Shown: in pieces, positions 44,154 through 53,488 of the stretch | How the letters are laid out: every line of letters starts with the position of its first letter | Position numbering within the stretch: the stretch's first letter is position 1 | From: Microseira sp041929235 | GTDB taxonomy: Bacteria > Cyanobacteriota > Cyanobacteriia > Cyanobacteriales > Aerosakkonemataceae | Assembly: GCF_041929235.1 (NCBI RefSeq) | Contig: NZ_JBHFNP010000131.1 | Location: 1-64,000, forward strand | DNA: 64,000 nucleotides | Reading direction: 5' to 3' | Notes under the pieces: model-generated | What the model saw: the letters and a program-made list of their open reading frames with translations, nothing else | Told to the model about the DNA's origin: nothing | Databases searched by the model: none | Translations under genes and position numbers: made by a program

Positions 44154-44224
44154 AACAGGAAGCAGACCCTCCAGATATTATTTCTGGTTGAATGGTGAAC
44201 TTTAAGCAAGTTTAGCCAAGTTCT

Positions 44225-46354
44225 GTGGAGCAGCTAAGTGACCTGATAAATAAAACCACTATGGATGCTTTCCAAGATCCTAATAGAACGGCTCCAAGTA
44301 ACAAGTTAAACAAGTCAAGACAAAATCTGCAGTTGGCTCAAGAAAAAATTTATAGCTTTTTCTTGGAAATTGTTCATAGCTGGGAACCAGAAACGGTTTT
44401 ATTAGAATTTAAACATTTATTTTTGGCTCCGGTTAAAGCAGTTTCTTCCTCAGTGCTTCATGGGCTTTACGAAATCATTTTTTTTGAGGAAGAGCAAGAA
44501 TTTAGAAACACGATAAAAAGAACTTGTTATATTTTAATCAATAACTGGTGGGCGGCGAGACAGTACCATACCATCCAAAAGTTAATTCGCCTATTTCCAG
44601 AAACCAAACCCACCGAAATTATTGCATCTCTACCCCTCACCCATCTCAATAGCTGGATTCAAAATTTTATTAACAGTAAAGATTACGAAGAACTGAAATT
44701 ATTTGCTTCGGCGTTTGAAAATCGTCAAAAAGGCTATTGGAGCCATCGCTATACTTCTTATTTATTGGCGGCGCAATATGTCGATCTAAAAAATCCCATC
44801 GAACAGCGGGAAGCTGCTAAGGAATTATCCAAGCATCTGAAAGAAAAGTTTAAGCACGCTCTGGCGATGTACACGGCTCACTCTCAGTCTGCTACTGTCA
44901 AGGATAGCGAACTCAAAAACCCGACGCGATTGGGAGATGAAGCGTTGCGTCTGATCAAAAAAATTGTCGCCAAACGCGGGTTGTTCAGCTATTCTAACTT
45001 GGCAAATATTTTCACCAATCAAAATCAGCAGGTCAGTTATCAGATGTTTAAACAAAACCTGCAAAAATATATTTTATATTCGCTTTATATAAACAACAAA
45101 GGATTTATCAAAACTTTGAAATCTGAGTTAGCTAAAAAACTAGAACATCTCTATAAAGATCGGGAAGAAGACACTGTCACCAACGAACTAACCCTGAGAA
45201 CTTGTAACCAGGTGATTGAATGCTTAACCACAGAAAATCAGCAGGAACCTTCGTTGTTGTTTGTTTTACTCATATCTCAAAACGAGACGCTGACTTTAGC
45301 GATTATTCTGCTCAAAATTGTGCTTTTTTGCCAAAATGTTCGCGTCAATTTAGAAGCGCGGATTGCTAATTTAATTCAATATTATGAAAAGTTGCCCGAA
45401 GAAGACTGCTGGGGCGTCATTCATTTTTTGGAAGTGTTAAATCTGGTTTTTACAGTTTATACCGAAGATGTTGAATACAATTTAGTCAATATAAAAAATA
45501 ATTCCAACAGCGAGTCAGCGAGTCAGGATTTGGATGGTTATCGAGTGTTTTCGCAACTTAAATGCGATTTAAACCTCAAGGGTGCTAACCTCAGCGGCAC
45601 AGACTTACACGGTGCTGACTTGAGCGGTGTTAACCTCAGCGGTGCTAACCTCAGCGGTGCTAACCTGACCCATGCCGATTTAAGCAATGCCAAGCTCAGT
45701 AGTGCGGATCTAAGCAAAGCGACGCTCAACAGTGCAGAATTGATCGCAGCAGATTTAAACCATGCTAATCTCAGCGGTGCGAGTCTGCGCGGAGCCGATC
45801 TGCGCCGGACTAACCTGAACGATGCTAACTTGAGCAATACAAACTTAATTGTGGTGAAATTGCGTATGGCTGACTTACGCCGTGCGAACCTTAAGGGTGC
45901 TAATCTGGGTGCGGCTAACTTGAACGGTGCTAACTTAAGCGAGGCTTATCTGAATTTAACTCACCTCCGCCATGCCGACTTGAGCGGTGCAGACTTGAGC
46001 GGAGCGAACTTGAGCAATGCCGACTTGAGCAATGCCGACTTAAGCGGAGCGAACTTGAGCAATGCCGACTTGAGCAATGCAAACCTGCGCCATGCTACCT
46101 TGATGAACGCTAACTTCCGCAATGCTAACTTGAACGGTGCGGACATGGGGCGCGTTGACTTGACCAATGCGGATTTGAGCGAAACCGACCTCAGCCGCGT
46201 CAGAGTGGAATATGCGCGATTTCATCGCAATTTAGGACTTTCTGAGCAAACAAAGCAGAGCTTGAAGCAGCGCAGAGCTGTGATTGAGGATGATTTGCCC
46301 AGAAGCGAGTCATCTTGGGAAGATGGGTTAAGCATAAGCGACTTGGAGATCTAA
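44225..46354 (+). CDS. Pentapeptide-repeat protein with a large helical N-terminal domain
   Basis: 709 residues from GTG 44225. Residues about 1-430 are helical and unfamiliar (LFLAPVKAVSSSVLHGLYEI, then VHFLEVLNLVF-type stretches), without a membrane helix I can call confidently. Residues about 450-665 form more than 35 A(D/N)LxX pentapeptides (for example ANLSGADLSG), a right-handed beta-helix of roughly nine turns, then an acidic tail. The N-terminal architecture resembles a group of cyanobacterial proteins of unknown function. Roles of pentapeptide proteins range from DNA mimicry to scaffolding; none can be assigned. Tandem near-identical units at 45980-46075 point to recent repeat expansion. 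The start lies about 70 bp after tnpB. Confidence 0.85.
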   Translation: MEQLSDLINKTTMDAFQDPNRTAPSNKLNKSRQNLQLAQEKIYSFFLEIVHSWEPETVLLEFKHLFLAPVKAVSSSVLHGLYEIIFFEEEQEFRNTIKRTCYILINNWWAARQYHTIQKLIRLFPETKPTEIIASLPLTHLNSWIQNFINSKDYEELKLFASAFENRQKGYWSHRYTSYLLAAQYVDLKNPIEQREAAKELSKHLKEKFKHALAMYTAHSQSATVKDSELKNPTRLGDEALRLIKKIVAKRGLFSYSNLANIFTNQNQQVSYQMFKQNLQKYILYSLYINNKGFIKTLKSELAKKLEHLYKDREEDTVTNELTLRTCNQVIECLTTENQQEPSLLFVLLISQNETLTLAIILLKIVLFCQNVRVNLEARIANLIQYYEKLPEEDCWGVIHFLEVLNLVFTVYTEDVEYNLVNIKNNSNSESASQDLDGYRVFSQLKCDLNLKGANLSGTDLHGADLSGVNLSGANLSGANLTHADLSNAKLSSADLSKATLNSAELIAADLNHANLSGASLRGADLRRTNLNDANLSNTNLIVVKLRMADLRRANLKGANLGAANLNGANLSEAYLNLTHLRHADLSGADLSGANLSNADLSNADLSGANLSNADLSNANLRHATLMNANFRNANLNGADMGRVDLTNADLSETDLSRVRVEYARFHRNLGLSEQTKQSLKQRRAVIEDDLPRSESSWEDGLSISDLEI

Positions 46355-46394
46355 GTCCTGACCAAATTTGATGTTGAATTGCTAGAAATGAATA

Positions 46395-46534
46395 ATATCA
46401 TGTCCGCGAGAGATCGGTAGTGTATGGATGGCTAATTGCTAATTGCTAATTGCTCGCTTGTCAATTGCCTCCAAGAGCAGCCATTAGCGATTAGCTATTA
46501 GCAGTTACACAACCGTTGCTATTGGACATGATAT
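46395..46534 (+). mobile_element. 140-bp MITE-like element, copy 2 (inverted relative to copy 1)
   Basis: Perfect 11-bp terminal inverted repeats ATATCATGTCC (46395-46405) and GGACATGATAT (46524-46534). The interior (GCGAGAGATCGGTAGTG, heptamers, GTCAATTGCCTCCAAGAGC, GCAGTTACACAACCGTTG) is the reverse complement of 34568-34707, with only a few differences and the same length. No coding capacity. Confidence 0.9.
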
Positions 46535-46565
46535 AACTGGTCAGTTGGACATAAATGGGATTTTT

Positions 46566-46675
46566 GCTCATCAGGACTTAGGCAAAAAAACAAAGGGCGA
46601 TCCCAAAAATCGTGGGTTTCGACTCGCGAGATTGACGCATCACCTTTGTTTTTGGCCCCGCGTGCTAGAGTCCTG
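46566..46675. repeat. Interspersed hairpin with AACAAAGGGCGATCC motif
   Basis: GGACTTAGGCAAAAAAACAAAG pairs loosely with CACCTTTGTTTTTGG and AGAGTCC near 46670. Related pieces occur at about 29608-29640. It lies between the MITE copy and the double-kinase gene, together filling 46355-46759; no gene is seen there. Confidence 0.7.
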
Positions 46676-46759
46676 GTCATGTACAATGCCAAAAACCCCA
46701 TTACCGATGATGTACAACAAGACTAATTGGTTAAATATTTTTCTATAGTTAAACCTATT

Positions 46760-49700
46760 ATGATTGAAATTCCCGGCTATCAGGTTCTCTGCCAAATTTA
46801 CGAAAGTGCCAACTCGCAAGTTTATCGCGGCATCCGCGAGACAGACAATCGTGCGGTAATTGTCAAGATACTTAAGCAAGATTATCCCACAGTAGCGGAA
46901 CTGACTCGCTATAAGCAGGAATATGAAATCCTCCGCCAGATGAAGTCGGACGGCGTTATCAAGGCTTATAGCTTAGAAAGCTATCAGAGAACGTTAGCGA
47001 TTATTTTAGAGGATTTCGGCGGCTCCTCCTTAAAAACCTTGATGCGGGATCGCAAGTTTACCCTGTCTGAATTGCTCAACATTGCCATTAAAATCGTCGA
47101 GAGTTTAGAGCAGATCCACGCGGCTAATATTATTCACAAAGATATTAACCCGTCGAATATCGTTTATCATCCCACAACCGAAGAACTGAAAATCATCGAC
47201 TTTGGCATTGCGACAGTTTTAACCTACTCTCAAACTACCCTCAAAAATCCTACGGTTTTAGAAGGCACTCTCGCTTATATATCGCCAGAGCAAACAGGGA
47301 GAATGAACCGTTCTGTGGATTATCGCACTGATTTTTACTCGCTTGGGGTCACTTTTTATGAAATGTTTGGCGGCGCTTTGCCGTTTGAGACTTTAGATCC
47401 AATCGAGTTGGTACACTGTCACATTGCTAGACAGCCTTTACCCCTCGATAAAATTAATCCAGAAATTCCTCCACCTCTTGCGGGTATCATCATGAAATTA
47501 TTAGCGAAGAATGCCGAAGATCGATATCAAAGTGCCTGGGGAATTAAAGCCGATTTAGTGCTGGCGTTGATGCAGTTAGAATCGATTGGCACGATCGAAT
47601 GCATCTTTCCCGGCCAACATGACATTTCTGATAAGTTTCAAATCAGCCAAAAACTTTACGGCAGAGAGGGAGAACTGCAAACGTTAATGGCAGCATTTGA
47701 AAGAGTATCAACGTCTCTACAATCCAAAAGTTCCCAGACAAAATCTCAAATAGAGATGATTTTAGTCACGGGTGCTGCTGGCGTTGGTAAGTCAGCACTG
47801 GTGCAAGAAATTTGTAAATCTGTTACCCAAGGTTGCGGTTATTTTATTAGTGGTAAATTTGACCAATTGCAGCGGAATATTCCTTACACTGCTATCATCA
47901 GCGCTTTTCAGGAATTGGTGCGACAACTGCTAACTGAAAGTGCAGCTTCACTTCAGCAATGGCGCGAAAAATTTTTAGCAGTTTTGGGCAACAGCGGTCA
48001 AGTAATAATTAATGTCATTCCCGAAATAGAATTGATTATTGGCAAGCAGCCACCCTTGCCGGAATTAGAATCAATCGAGTCCCAAAATCGGTTTTATTTA
48101 ATTTTTCAAAATTTTATCCGTTTGTTTGAGTCACACAACCATTTTTTAGTTATATTTCTAGATGATTTGCAATGGGCAGACCCCGCTTCCCTCAAATTAA
48201 TTCGACTGATAATGACAGGTGAAGTCGGCAGTTCATCAGCCTTTGCCCCCCCTCAACATCTATTGTTGATTGGGGCATATCGGGATAACGAAGTTAAATC
48301 GAATCATCGTTTGATGACGACGATAGAGGCGATCCAGAAACAAGGAGTAACTGTTAGCCAAATTAGTTTAGCACCCTTAGAAATAGATGCGCTCGCTCAA
48401 CTGATTGCCGACACGTTACGCAGCGATGTTAACTCGGTAAAACCTTTAGCAGAATTGGTGAGGCAAAAAACCGGGGGCAATACTTTTTTTGTGAAGGAAT
48501 TTTTGCCTACTCTATATGCAAATAAATTGATATTTTTTGATTTCGATTGTTTAAGCTGGCAATGGGATCTAGAGGGGATTGAAGCGATGGCTAGTACGGA
48601 CAATGTGGTAGAATTAACCATCGACAAATTGAAGCAACTTCCCCCATCAACTCAGGGGGTTTTACAGTTAGCAGCTTGTGTGGGTGCTAATTTCGATTTA
48701 GACACTCTTTGTATTATATGCGAACAATCGCCAAGGATAGTTTTTGAGGATTTAAAAGTAGCGATTCAGGCAGGGTTAATTCTGCCTAGGTCCGAGTTAA
48801 ACGCTGACCTATTAATTCTGGAATATGCATTTTCCCACGACCGGGTGCAACAAGCAGCTTACGATTTGATCGGTTACGAGGAAAGACAAGCAGTTAACTT
48901 AAAAATTGGTCGCCTGTTGTTGCAAAAGACTCAGCCAGAACAGTTAGTTGAGGAGATATTTAAGATTGTCGATTATTTAAATAGTGGATTTTTATATATG
49001 TTAAATGAAAATGCTGAAGCCGCTTGTAGAAAAGAGTTGGATGAACTCGCCCAACTAAATTTAATTGCCGGAAAAAGAGCCAAGTCAGCGACGGCTTATA
49101 GGGCAGCGATCGCTTATCTAACCTTAGCGCGATCTTTAGCAGAAAATGCTTGGGAAACCCAATACAATTTAACCTTAAATATTCATCTAGAAGCCGCAGA
49201 AGCAGCCTACCTCAGCGGGGATTTTCAGCAGATGGAATCATTAGGGGAAACCGTGCTGCAACAAGCTAAAACCCTGCTCGACAAAGTCAAGGTTTATGAA
49301 ATTAAAATCCAAGCCTATAAGGCGCAAAACCAACTCCTTGAAGCCATCAAAATTGGACTGCAAGTGTCTGAACAGTTAGGGGTAAGCTTGCCAAAGTCGC
49401 CCACACCTAAAGATCTGCAAAAATTCCTGGCGCAAACTGCTGCCCTAATTCCTAAAACTGGTATAAATGACTTAATGAACTTGCCCGAAATGACGGATAT
49501 TTCTGTGCGGGCAGCTTTGGGTATTCTATCAAAAATCAATCCGGTTACCTATATCACCTCTCAACCCTTATTTTTGCTAGTTGTCCTAGCACAGGTCAAT
49601 TTATCTATTCAACGTGGCAATGCCCCTGAATCAGCCATTGCTTATGCCAGTTACGGGCAAATTTTAAACGGCATTTTTCAAGAAATTGAATCGGCTTCTC

Positions 49701-52700
49701 AGTTGGGCGATTTAGCTTTAAATTTAGCCTCAAATTTCAATAATAAAACGATTAAGACTAAAACATTATTCATCGTCGCTACTTTCATTTTATATTTAAA
49801 AAAACATATCAGAGAAGCCGCATCGTTATTATTGGAAGCTTACTGTCTCGGAATCGAAACCGGGAATTTCGATTTTGCCAGCTACAGTGCCAAAGAAAAA
49901 TGTCAGTATGGCTATTGGATGGGGCAGCCCTTGACAGAATTAGAAGCAGAAATGGCAACTTATAGCCAGGTTCTAGATAATTTCAAGCAAGGCATTCCTT
50001 TGCAGAGCCTGCAAATCTTTCATCAAGCCGTTCTTAACTTGCTTGGAAAAGCTGAAAATCCTTGTCGGTTATTGGGGGAAGCTTTCAATGAAGACGCATC
50101 CCTACCGCTGCTGATTCAATCTAATTACCGCACCGCAATTTACAACTTTTATTTAAATAAACTCATCCTCTGCTATCTGTTTGACGAACAGGAGCAAGCA
50201 TTAGAAAATGCCGAACTAGCTCAACCATATTTAGACGGAGTTACGGGCAATATGGTCGTAGCCGCGTTTTATTTCTACGATTCTCTGGCGAGACTAGCGG
50301 TGTATGCCGATGGAGATAAATCCCAGCCAGATACCCTGCTTAAACAAGTGGCAGAAAACCAGACAAAGATGCAAAAATGGGCGCAGCACGCCCCAATGAA
50401 TTTTTTGCATAAATTTTATCTGGTTGAAGCGGAACGGCATCGAGTTTTAAAGCAAAATGTTGAGGCGATGGAAAATTACGATCGCGCGATTTCCCTCGCT
50501 AAACAAAACGATTACATTAATGAAGAAGCACTTAGCAATGAGCTGGCAGCTAAATTCTATCAAGCTTGGGGCAAAGATAAAATTGCCTCGGTTTACATGA
50601 ACGATGCGCGCTACTGCTATACCCTCTGGGGATGTCAAGCCAAAGTTGAGGAATTGTCAGAACGCTATCCCGAATTGCTCCCGCGCATCAGGGTGGAAAA
50701 TCCCAGGAGCGCTACTATTGTTTCAACCAGCAGTAATTCGAGCGAAATCTTGGATTTAGGCGCTGTGATGAAAGCTTCTCACGCCATAGCTAGTGAAATT
50801 GTCCTCGATAGCTTGTTAGCCAAAATGATCAAGATCGTTATGGAAAATGCCGGAGCGGAAAGGGGCTTTATTTTAAGGGAACAAGCGGGGGAATGGGTGG
50901 TTGAAATTGCCGGACAGTTGGCGCACAAGGAAGTCATCGTCAGACGCTCTATTCCCGTATGCGCTCACGGGTCAGATTCAGAAGCTGGCGAGTGTACTTA
51001 CCTGCCCAACTCGATTATTAACTATGTAGCGCGGACTAAAGAAGATGTTGTTTTAAACGATGCGGTTGAGGAAATTGCCTTTACTCAAGATAGCTACATT
51101 ATTGCCAATCAACCTAAATCAATTCTGTGTACGACGATCCAAAATCAAGGTCAACTCATCGGCATTCTTTACCTAGAAAATAATCTCACGACAGGGGCAT
51201 TTACCCGCGAGCGCTTATCGGTTATCCAATTATTATGCTCTCAAGCGGCGATTTCCCTGGAAAATGCCCGACTCTACGAGGAGTTAGAAAACTATTCCCA
51301 AACCCTGGAGGCGAAAGTCGAAGAGAGAACTGAGGAATTGCAACAAGAAATTATTGAACGCAAATTGCTGGAACAAAAGCTGCAAGCCTCTGAAAGTAAA
51401 ATGCGAGCCGTGTTTGAAGCCATGACCGATATTGTACTGATCCTAGATGCCCAAGGAAATGTAGAAGTTGTGCCGACGAATACGAGTTCTTTGTATCCAC
51501 CCGACATTGACATTATCAGTCATACAATCGAACCATTTTTTCTCGATGAAAATACGGAGAATTGGTGGCAGCCAGTCCGACGGGTTTTAGAGACACAGCA
51601 GACGATTAATTTGAATTACTACCTAGGGATTAACGAGCGCCAAGTTTGGTTTACAGCTTGTATTTCGCCGGTTTCAAACGATTTGGCGATCTGGGTTGCC
51701 CACGATATCAGCGATGTCTACCAAGAGCTTCACCTACGCCAGCAAGCAGAGACAGCTTTGCTTAACAAAAATGACGAGTTAGTCAAGACGCTGCAAGAAT
51801 TAAAACTCACTCAACAAGAACTGATTCAATCAGAAAAAATGGCAGCGTTGGGACAACTCGTTGCCGGAGTTGCCCATGAAATTAATACCCCCTTGGGGGC
51901 GATTCGCTCATCAGTGGAGAATATTGCTAATTTCTTGGGTCAAAATTTTTTGGAGTTACCGCAATTTTTCCAATCTTTATCTCCAGAACGGCAGCAGGAT
52001 TTATTGCTATTACTGCAACATTCCAATCCTCAAACTACCCAGTTATCTACTAAAGAAAAACGCCTTGCCAAACGGGCGTTAAATCGGCAACTGGAATCTT
52101 TCGCTATTGCCGATCCAGAGACGGTTGCGGATACTTTGGTTGACCTGGGCATTTATGACAATATTGAACCTTTTTTGCCCTTGCTGCAAAACCCAGAAAG
52201 TGGCAAAATTTTAAACAAAGCTTATCAATTGGGGAGTTTACAAAAAAGCACCAATACTATCAAAACAGCCACAGACCGAGCGGCAAAAGTCGTGTTTGCA
52301 TTGAAAAGCTATACCCATTGGGACGCTTCTGGAGAAAAGGTGCTAGCTAAACTCACTGATGGAATTGAAACGATATTAACGCTTTATTACAACCAATTAA
52401 AACAGGGTGTGGAAGTCATCAGAAATTACGAAAACGATTTGCCGGAAATCTTATGCTATGCCGATGAACTGAATCAAGTTTGGACGAATTTAATCCACAA
52501 TAGTTTACAAGCTATGGGCAACAAGGGAATTTTAACCATTAATGCCAACCAGCAAGATAATTGGATGCGGGTTAGCATTACCGATAGCGGTAAGGGAATT
52601 CCTCCAGAAATTATGTCGCGGATATTCGAGCCATTTTTTACCACGAAACCCCCAGGAGAAGGCAGCGGTTTGGGATTGGATATTGTGCGGAAAATTGTTG

Positions 52701-52780
52701 ATAAACATCAAGGGAAAATTGAGGTGGAGTCAGTGCCTGGTAAAACGACTTTTACCGTATCGATTCCCATTTCTGGTTGA
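46760..52780 (+). CDS. Giant Ser/Thr-His double kinase (HSTK type)
   Basis: About 2006 residues from ATG 46760 (IEIPGYQVLCQIY); a TTG at 46727 would add 11. Protein kinase domain about 1-270 with VIVKILK lysine, HKDINPSN (Asp128) and DFG Asp147; AAA/NTPase domain with P-loop GAAGVGKSA near 336 and Walker B LVIFLDDLQWAD near 462; helical TPR-like region about 700-1320; GAF about 1335-1500; coiled coil; PAS-like about 1550-1670; histidine kinase with His1706 in VAHEINTPLG and ATPase domain about 1860-2005 (NLIHNSLQAM, GSGLGLDIV). This is the architecture of the Anabaena/Nostoc HSTK family, with both eukaryote-like and two-component kinase activity. The HisKA part carries the same expanded helical insert as the two CBS kinases downstream. 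No receiver. Confidence 0.93.
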   Translation: MIEIPGYQVLCQIYESANSQVYRGIRETDNRAVIVKILKQDYPTVAELTRYKQEYEILRQMKSDGVIKAYSLESYQRTLAIILEDFGGSSLKTLMRDRKFTLSELLNIAIKIVESLEQIHAANIIHKDINPSNIVYHPTTEELKIIDFGIATVLTYSQTTLKNPTVLEGTLAYISPEQTGRMNRSVDYRTDFYSLGVTFYEMFGGALPFETLDPIELVHCHIARQPLPLDKINPEIPPPLAGIIMKLLAKNAEDRYQSAWGIKADLVLALMQLESIGTIECIFPGQHDISDKFQISQKLYGREGELQTLMAAFERVSTSLQSKSSQTKSQIEMILVTGAAGVGKSALVQEICKSVTQGCGYFISGKFDQLQRNIPYTAIISAFQELVRQLLTESAASLQQWREKFLAVLGNSGQVIINVIPEIELIIGKQPPLPELESIESQNRFYLIFQNFIRLFESHNHFLVIFLDDLQWADPASLKLIRLIMTGEVGSSSAFAPPQHLLLIGAYRDNEVKSNHRLMTTIEAIQKQGVTVSQISLAPLEIDALAQLIADTLRSDVNSVKPLAELVRQKTGGNTFFVKEFLPTLYANKLIFFDFDCLSWQWDLEGIEAMASTDNVVELTIDKLKQLPPSTQGVLQLAACVGANFDLDTLCIICEQSPRIVFEDLKVAIQAGLILPRSELNADLLILEYAFSHDRVQQAAYDLIGYEERQAVNLKIGRLLLQKTQPEQLVEEIFKIVDYLNSGFLYMLNENAEAACRKELDELAQLNLIAGKRAKSATAYRAAIAYLTLARSLAENAWETQYNLTLNIHLEAAEAAYLSGDFQQMESLGETVLQQAKTLLDKVKVYEIKIQAYKAQNQLLEAIKIGLQVSEQLGVSLPKSPTPKDLQKFLAQTAALIPKTGINDLMNLPEMTDISVRAALGILSKINPVTYITSQPLFLLVVLAQVNLSIQRGNAPESAIAYASYGQILNGIFQEIESASQLGDLALNLASNFNNKTIKTKTLFIVATFILYLKKHIREAASLLLEAYCLGIETGNFDFASYSAKEKCQYGYWMGQPLTELEAEMATYSQVLDNFKQGIPLQSLQIFHQAVLNLLGKAENPCRLLGEAFNEDASLPLLIQSNYRTAIYNFYLNKLILCYLFDEQEQALENAELAQPYLDGVTGNMVVAAFYFYDSLARLAVYADGDKSQPDTLLKQVAENQTKMQKWAQHAPMNFLHKFYLVEAERHRVLKQNVEAMENYDRAISLAKQNDYINEEALSNELAAKFYQAWGKDKIASVYMNDARYCYTLWGCQAKVEELSERYPELLPRIRVENPRSATIVSTSSNSSEILDLGAVMKASHAIASEIVLDSLLAKMIKIVMENAGAERGFILREQAGEWVVEIAGQLAHKEVIVRRSIPVCAHGSDSEAGECTYLPNSIINYVARTKEDVVLNDAVEEIAFTQDSYIIANQPKSILCTTIQNQGQLIGILYLENNLTTGAFTRERLSVIQLLCSQAAISLENARLYEELENYSQTLEAKVEERTEELQQEIIERKLLEQKLQASESKMRAVFEAMTDIVLILDAQGNVEVVPTNTSSLYPPDIDIISHTIEPFFLDENTENWWQPVRRVLETQQTINLNYYLGINERQVWFTACISPVSNDLAIWVAHDISDVYQELHLRQQAETALLNKNDELVKTLQELKLTQQELIQSEKMAALGQLVAGVAHEINTPLGAIRSSVENIANFLGQNFLELPQFFQSLSPERQQDLLLLLQHSNPQTTQLSTKEKRLAKRALNRQLESFAIADPETVADTLVDLGIYDNIEPFLPLLQNPESGKILNKAYQLGSLQKSTNTIKTATDRAAKVVFALKSYTHWDASGEKVLAKLTDGIETILTLYYNQLKQGVEVIRNYENDLPEILCYADELNQVWTNLIHNSLQAMGNKGILTINANQQDNWMRVSITDSGKGIPPEIMSRIFEPFFTTKPPGEGSGLGLDIVRKIVDKHQGKIEVESVPGKTTFTVSIPISG

Positions 52781-52784
52781 TGCA

Positions 52785-53317
52785 CTGAGATCTTGCACCT
52801 TTCCACCGACCCGCCAGGGAATAAATGATGCTGTTGGTAAAGTCGAAAAACCTAACCCCCCAACCCCCTTCCCTGCGAGGGAAGGGGGAGCTTTTGGGCC
52901 CCTAAGAGAAGCGGGGAGGGGTTGGGGAGGGGTCAGATCGCCCAGTGACTTTACCAACAGCATCATAAATTCCCTAGCTGATAGCCTTGCGTCCATTTTA
53001 ATGGACTGATATCAAATCCAGTGGCATCTTTGCTGAACAATTTTTAAGTTTTCTTGAGATGACTTTCCCTATCAGCTTTGGAATTTATATCATGTCCCCT
53101 CGGCTAAGGCATCGCACCTTAGGGGCGGGTTTATAAAGACAATTCGCTTAAAATCAAAGTAGGGGCGGGTTTAACGAAATATCTCGTGGTTCCACTAAAT
53201 GGTTGGTAAAACCCGCCCCTACTACCGAACTTAATATAAGTCCTCTTGAGAGGACTTTCGCTAAAAGCCCTTGGAATTTATTCCCTGGCGGGTGATGCAA
53301 CAGATGCAAGATCTGAG
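52785..53317. repeat. Nested inverted-repeat mosaic
   Basis: Outer arms: CTGAGATCTTGCA ... CCCGCCAGGGAATAAA (52785-52825) against TTTATTCCCTGGCGGGT ... TGCAAGATCTGAG (53278-53317). Nested inside: GGGAATAAATGATGCTGTTG ... AAAGTC (52817-52847) against GACTTTACCAACAGCATCAT (from 52952), enclosing C-rich and G-rich inverse stretches (CCCCCAACCCCCTTCC). It also holds a full GGGGCGGGTTTA hairpin (53159-53222) and AAGTCCTCTTGAGAGGACTT (53239-53258). Layers suggest successive insertions of small elements. No gene in 52781-53488. Confidence 0.82.
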
Positions 53318-53338
53318 TTGAGAAACTTTAGAAACCCC

Positions 53339-53413
53339 AGATACCCGACTTCTTTAAGAAGTCGGGTATCTAGAAACCCCAGATACCCGACTTCTTAAAG
53401 AAGTCGGATATCT
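53339..53413. repeat. Two tandem 33-bp palindromes
   Basis: AGATACCCGACTTCTT and its inverse AAGAAGTCGGGTATCT occur as a near-perfect palindrome at 53339-53371, repeated at 53381-53413, each preceded by GAAACCCC (period 42 bp). They could act as strong stem-loops ahead of the CBS kinase at 53489; neither has a T-run long enough for a confident terminator call. Confidence 0.88.
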
Positions 53414-53488
53414 AGCGGTTTCTATACCAATTTGCCTGCAATCTTGTTATGTTAGCTAACAAAGTAGATGCGTCGCAGTTGATACGCC

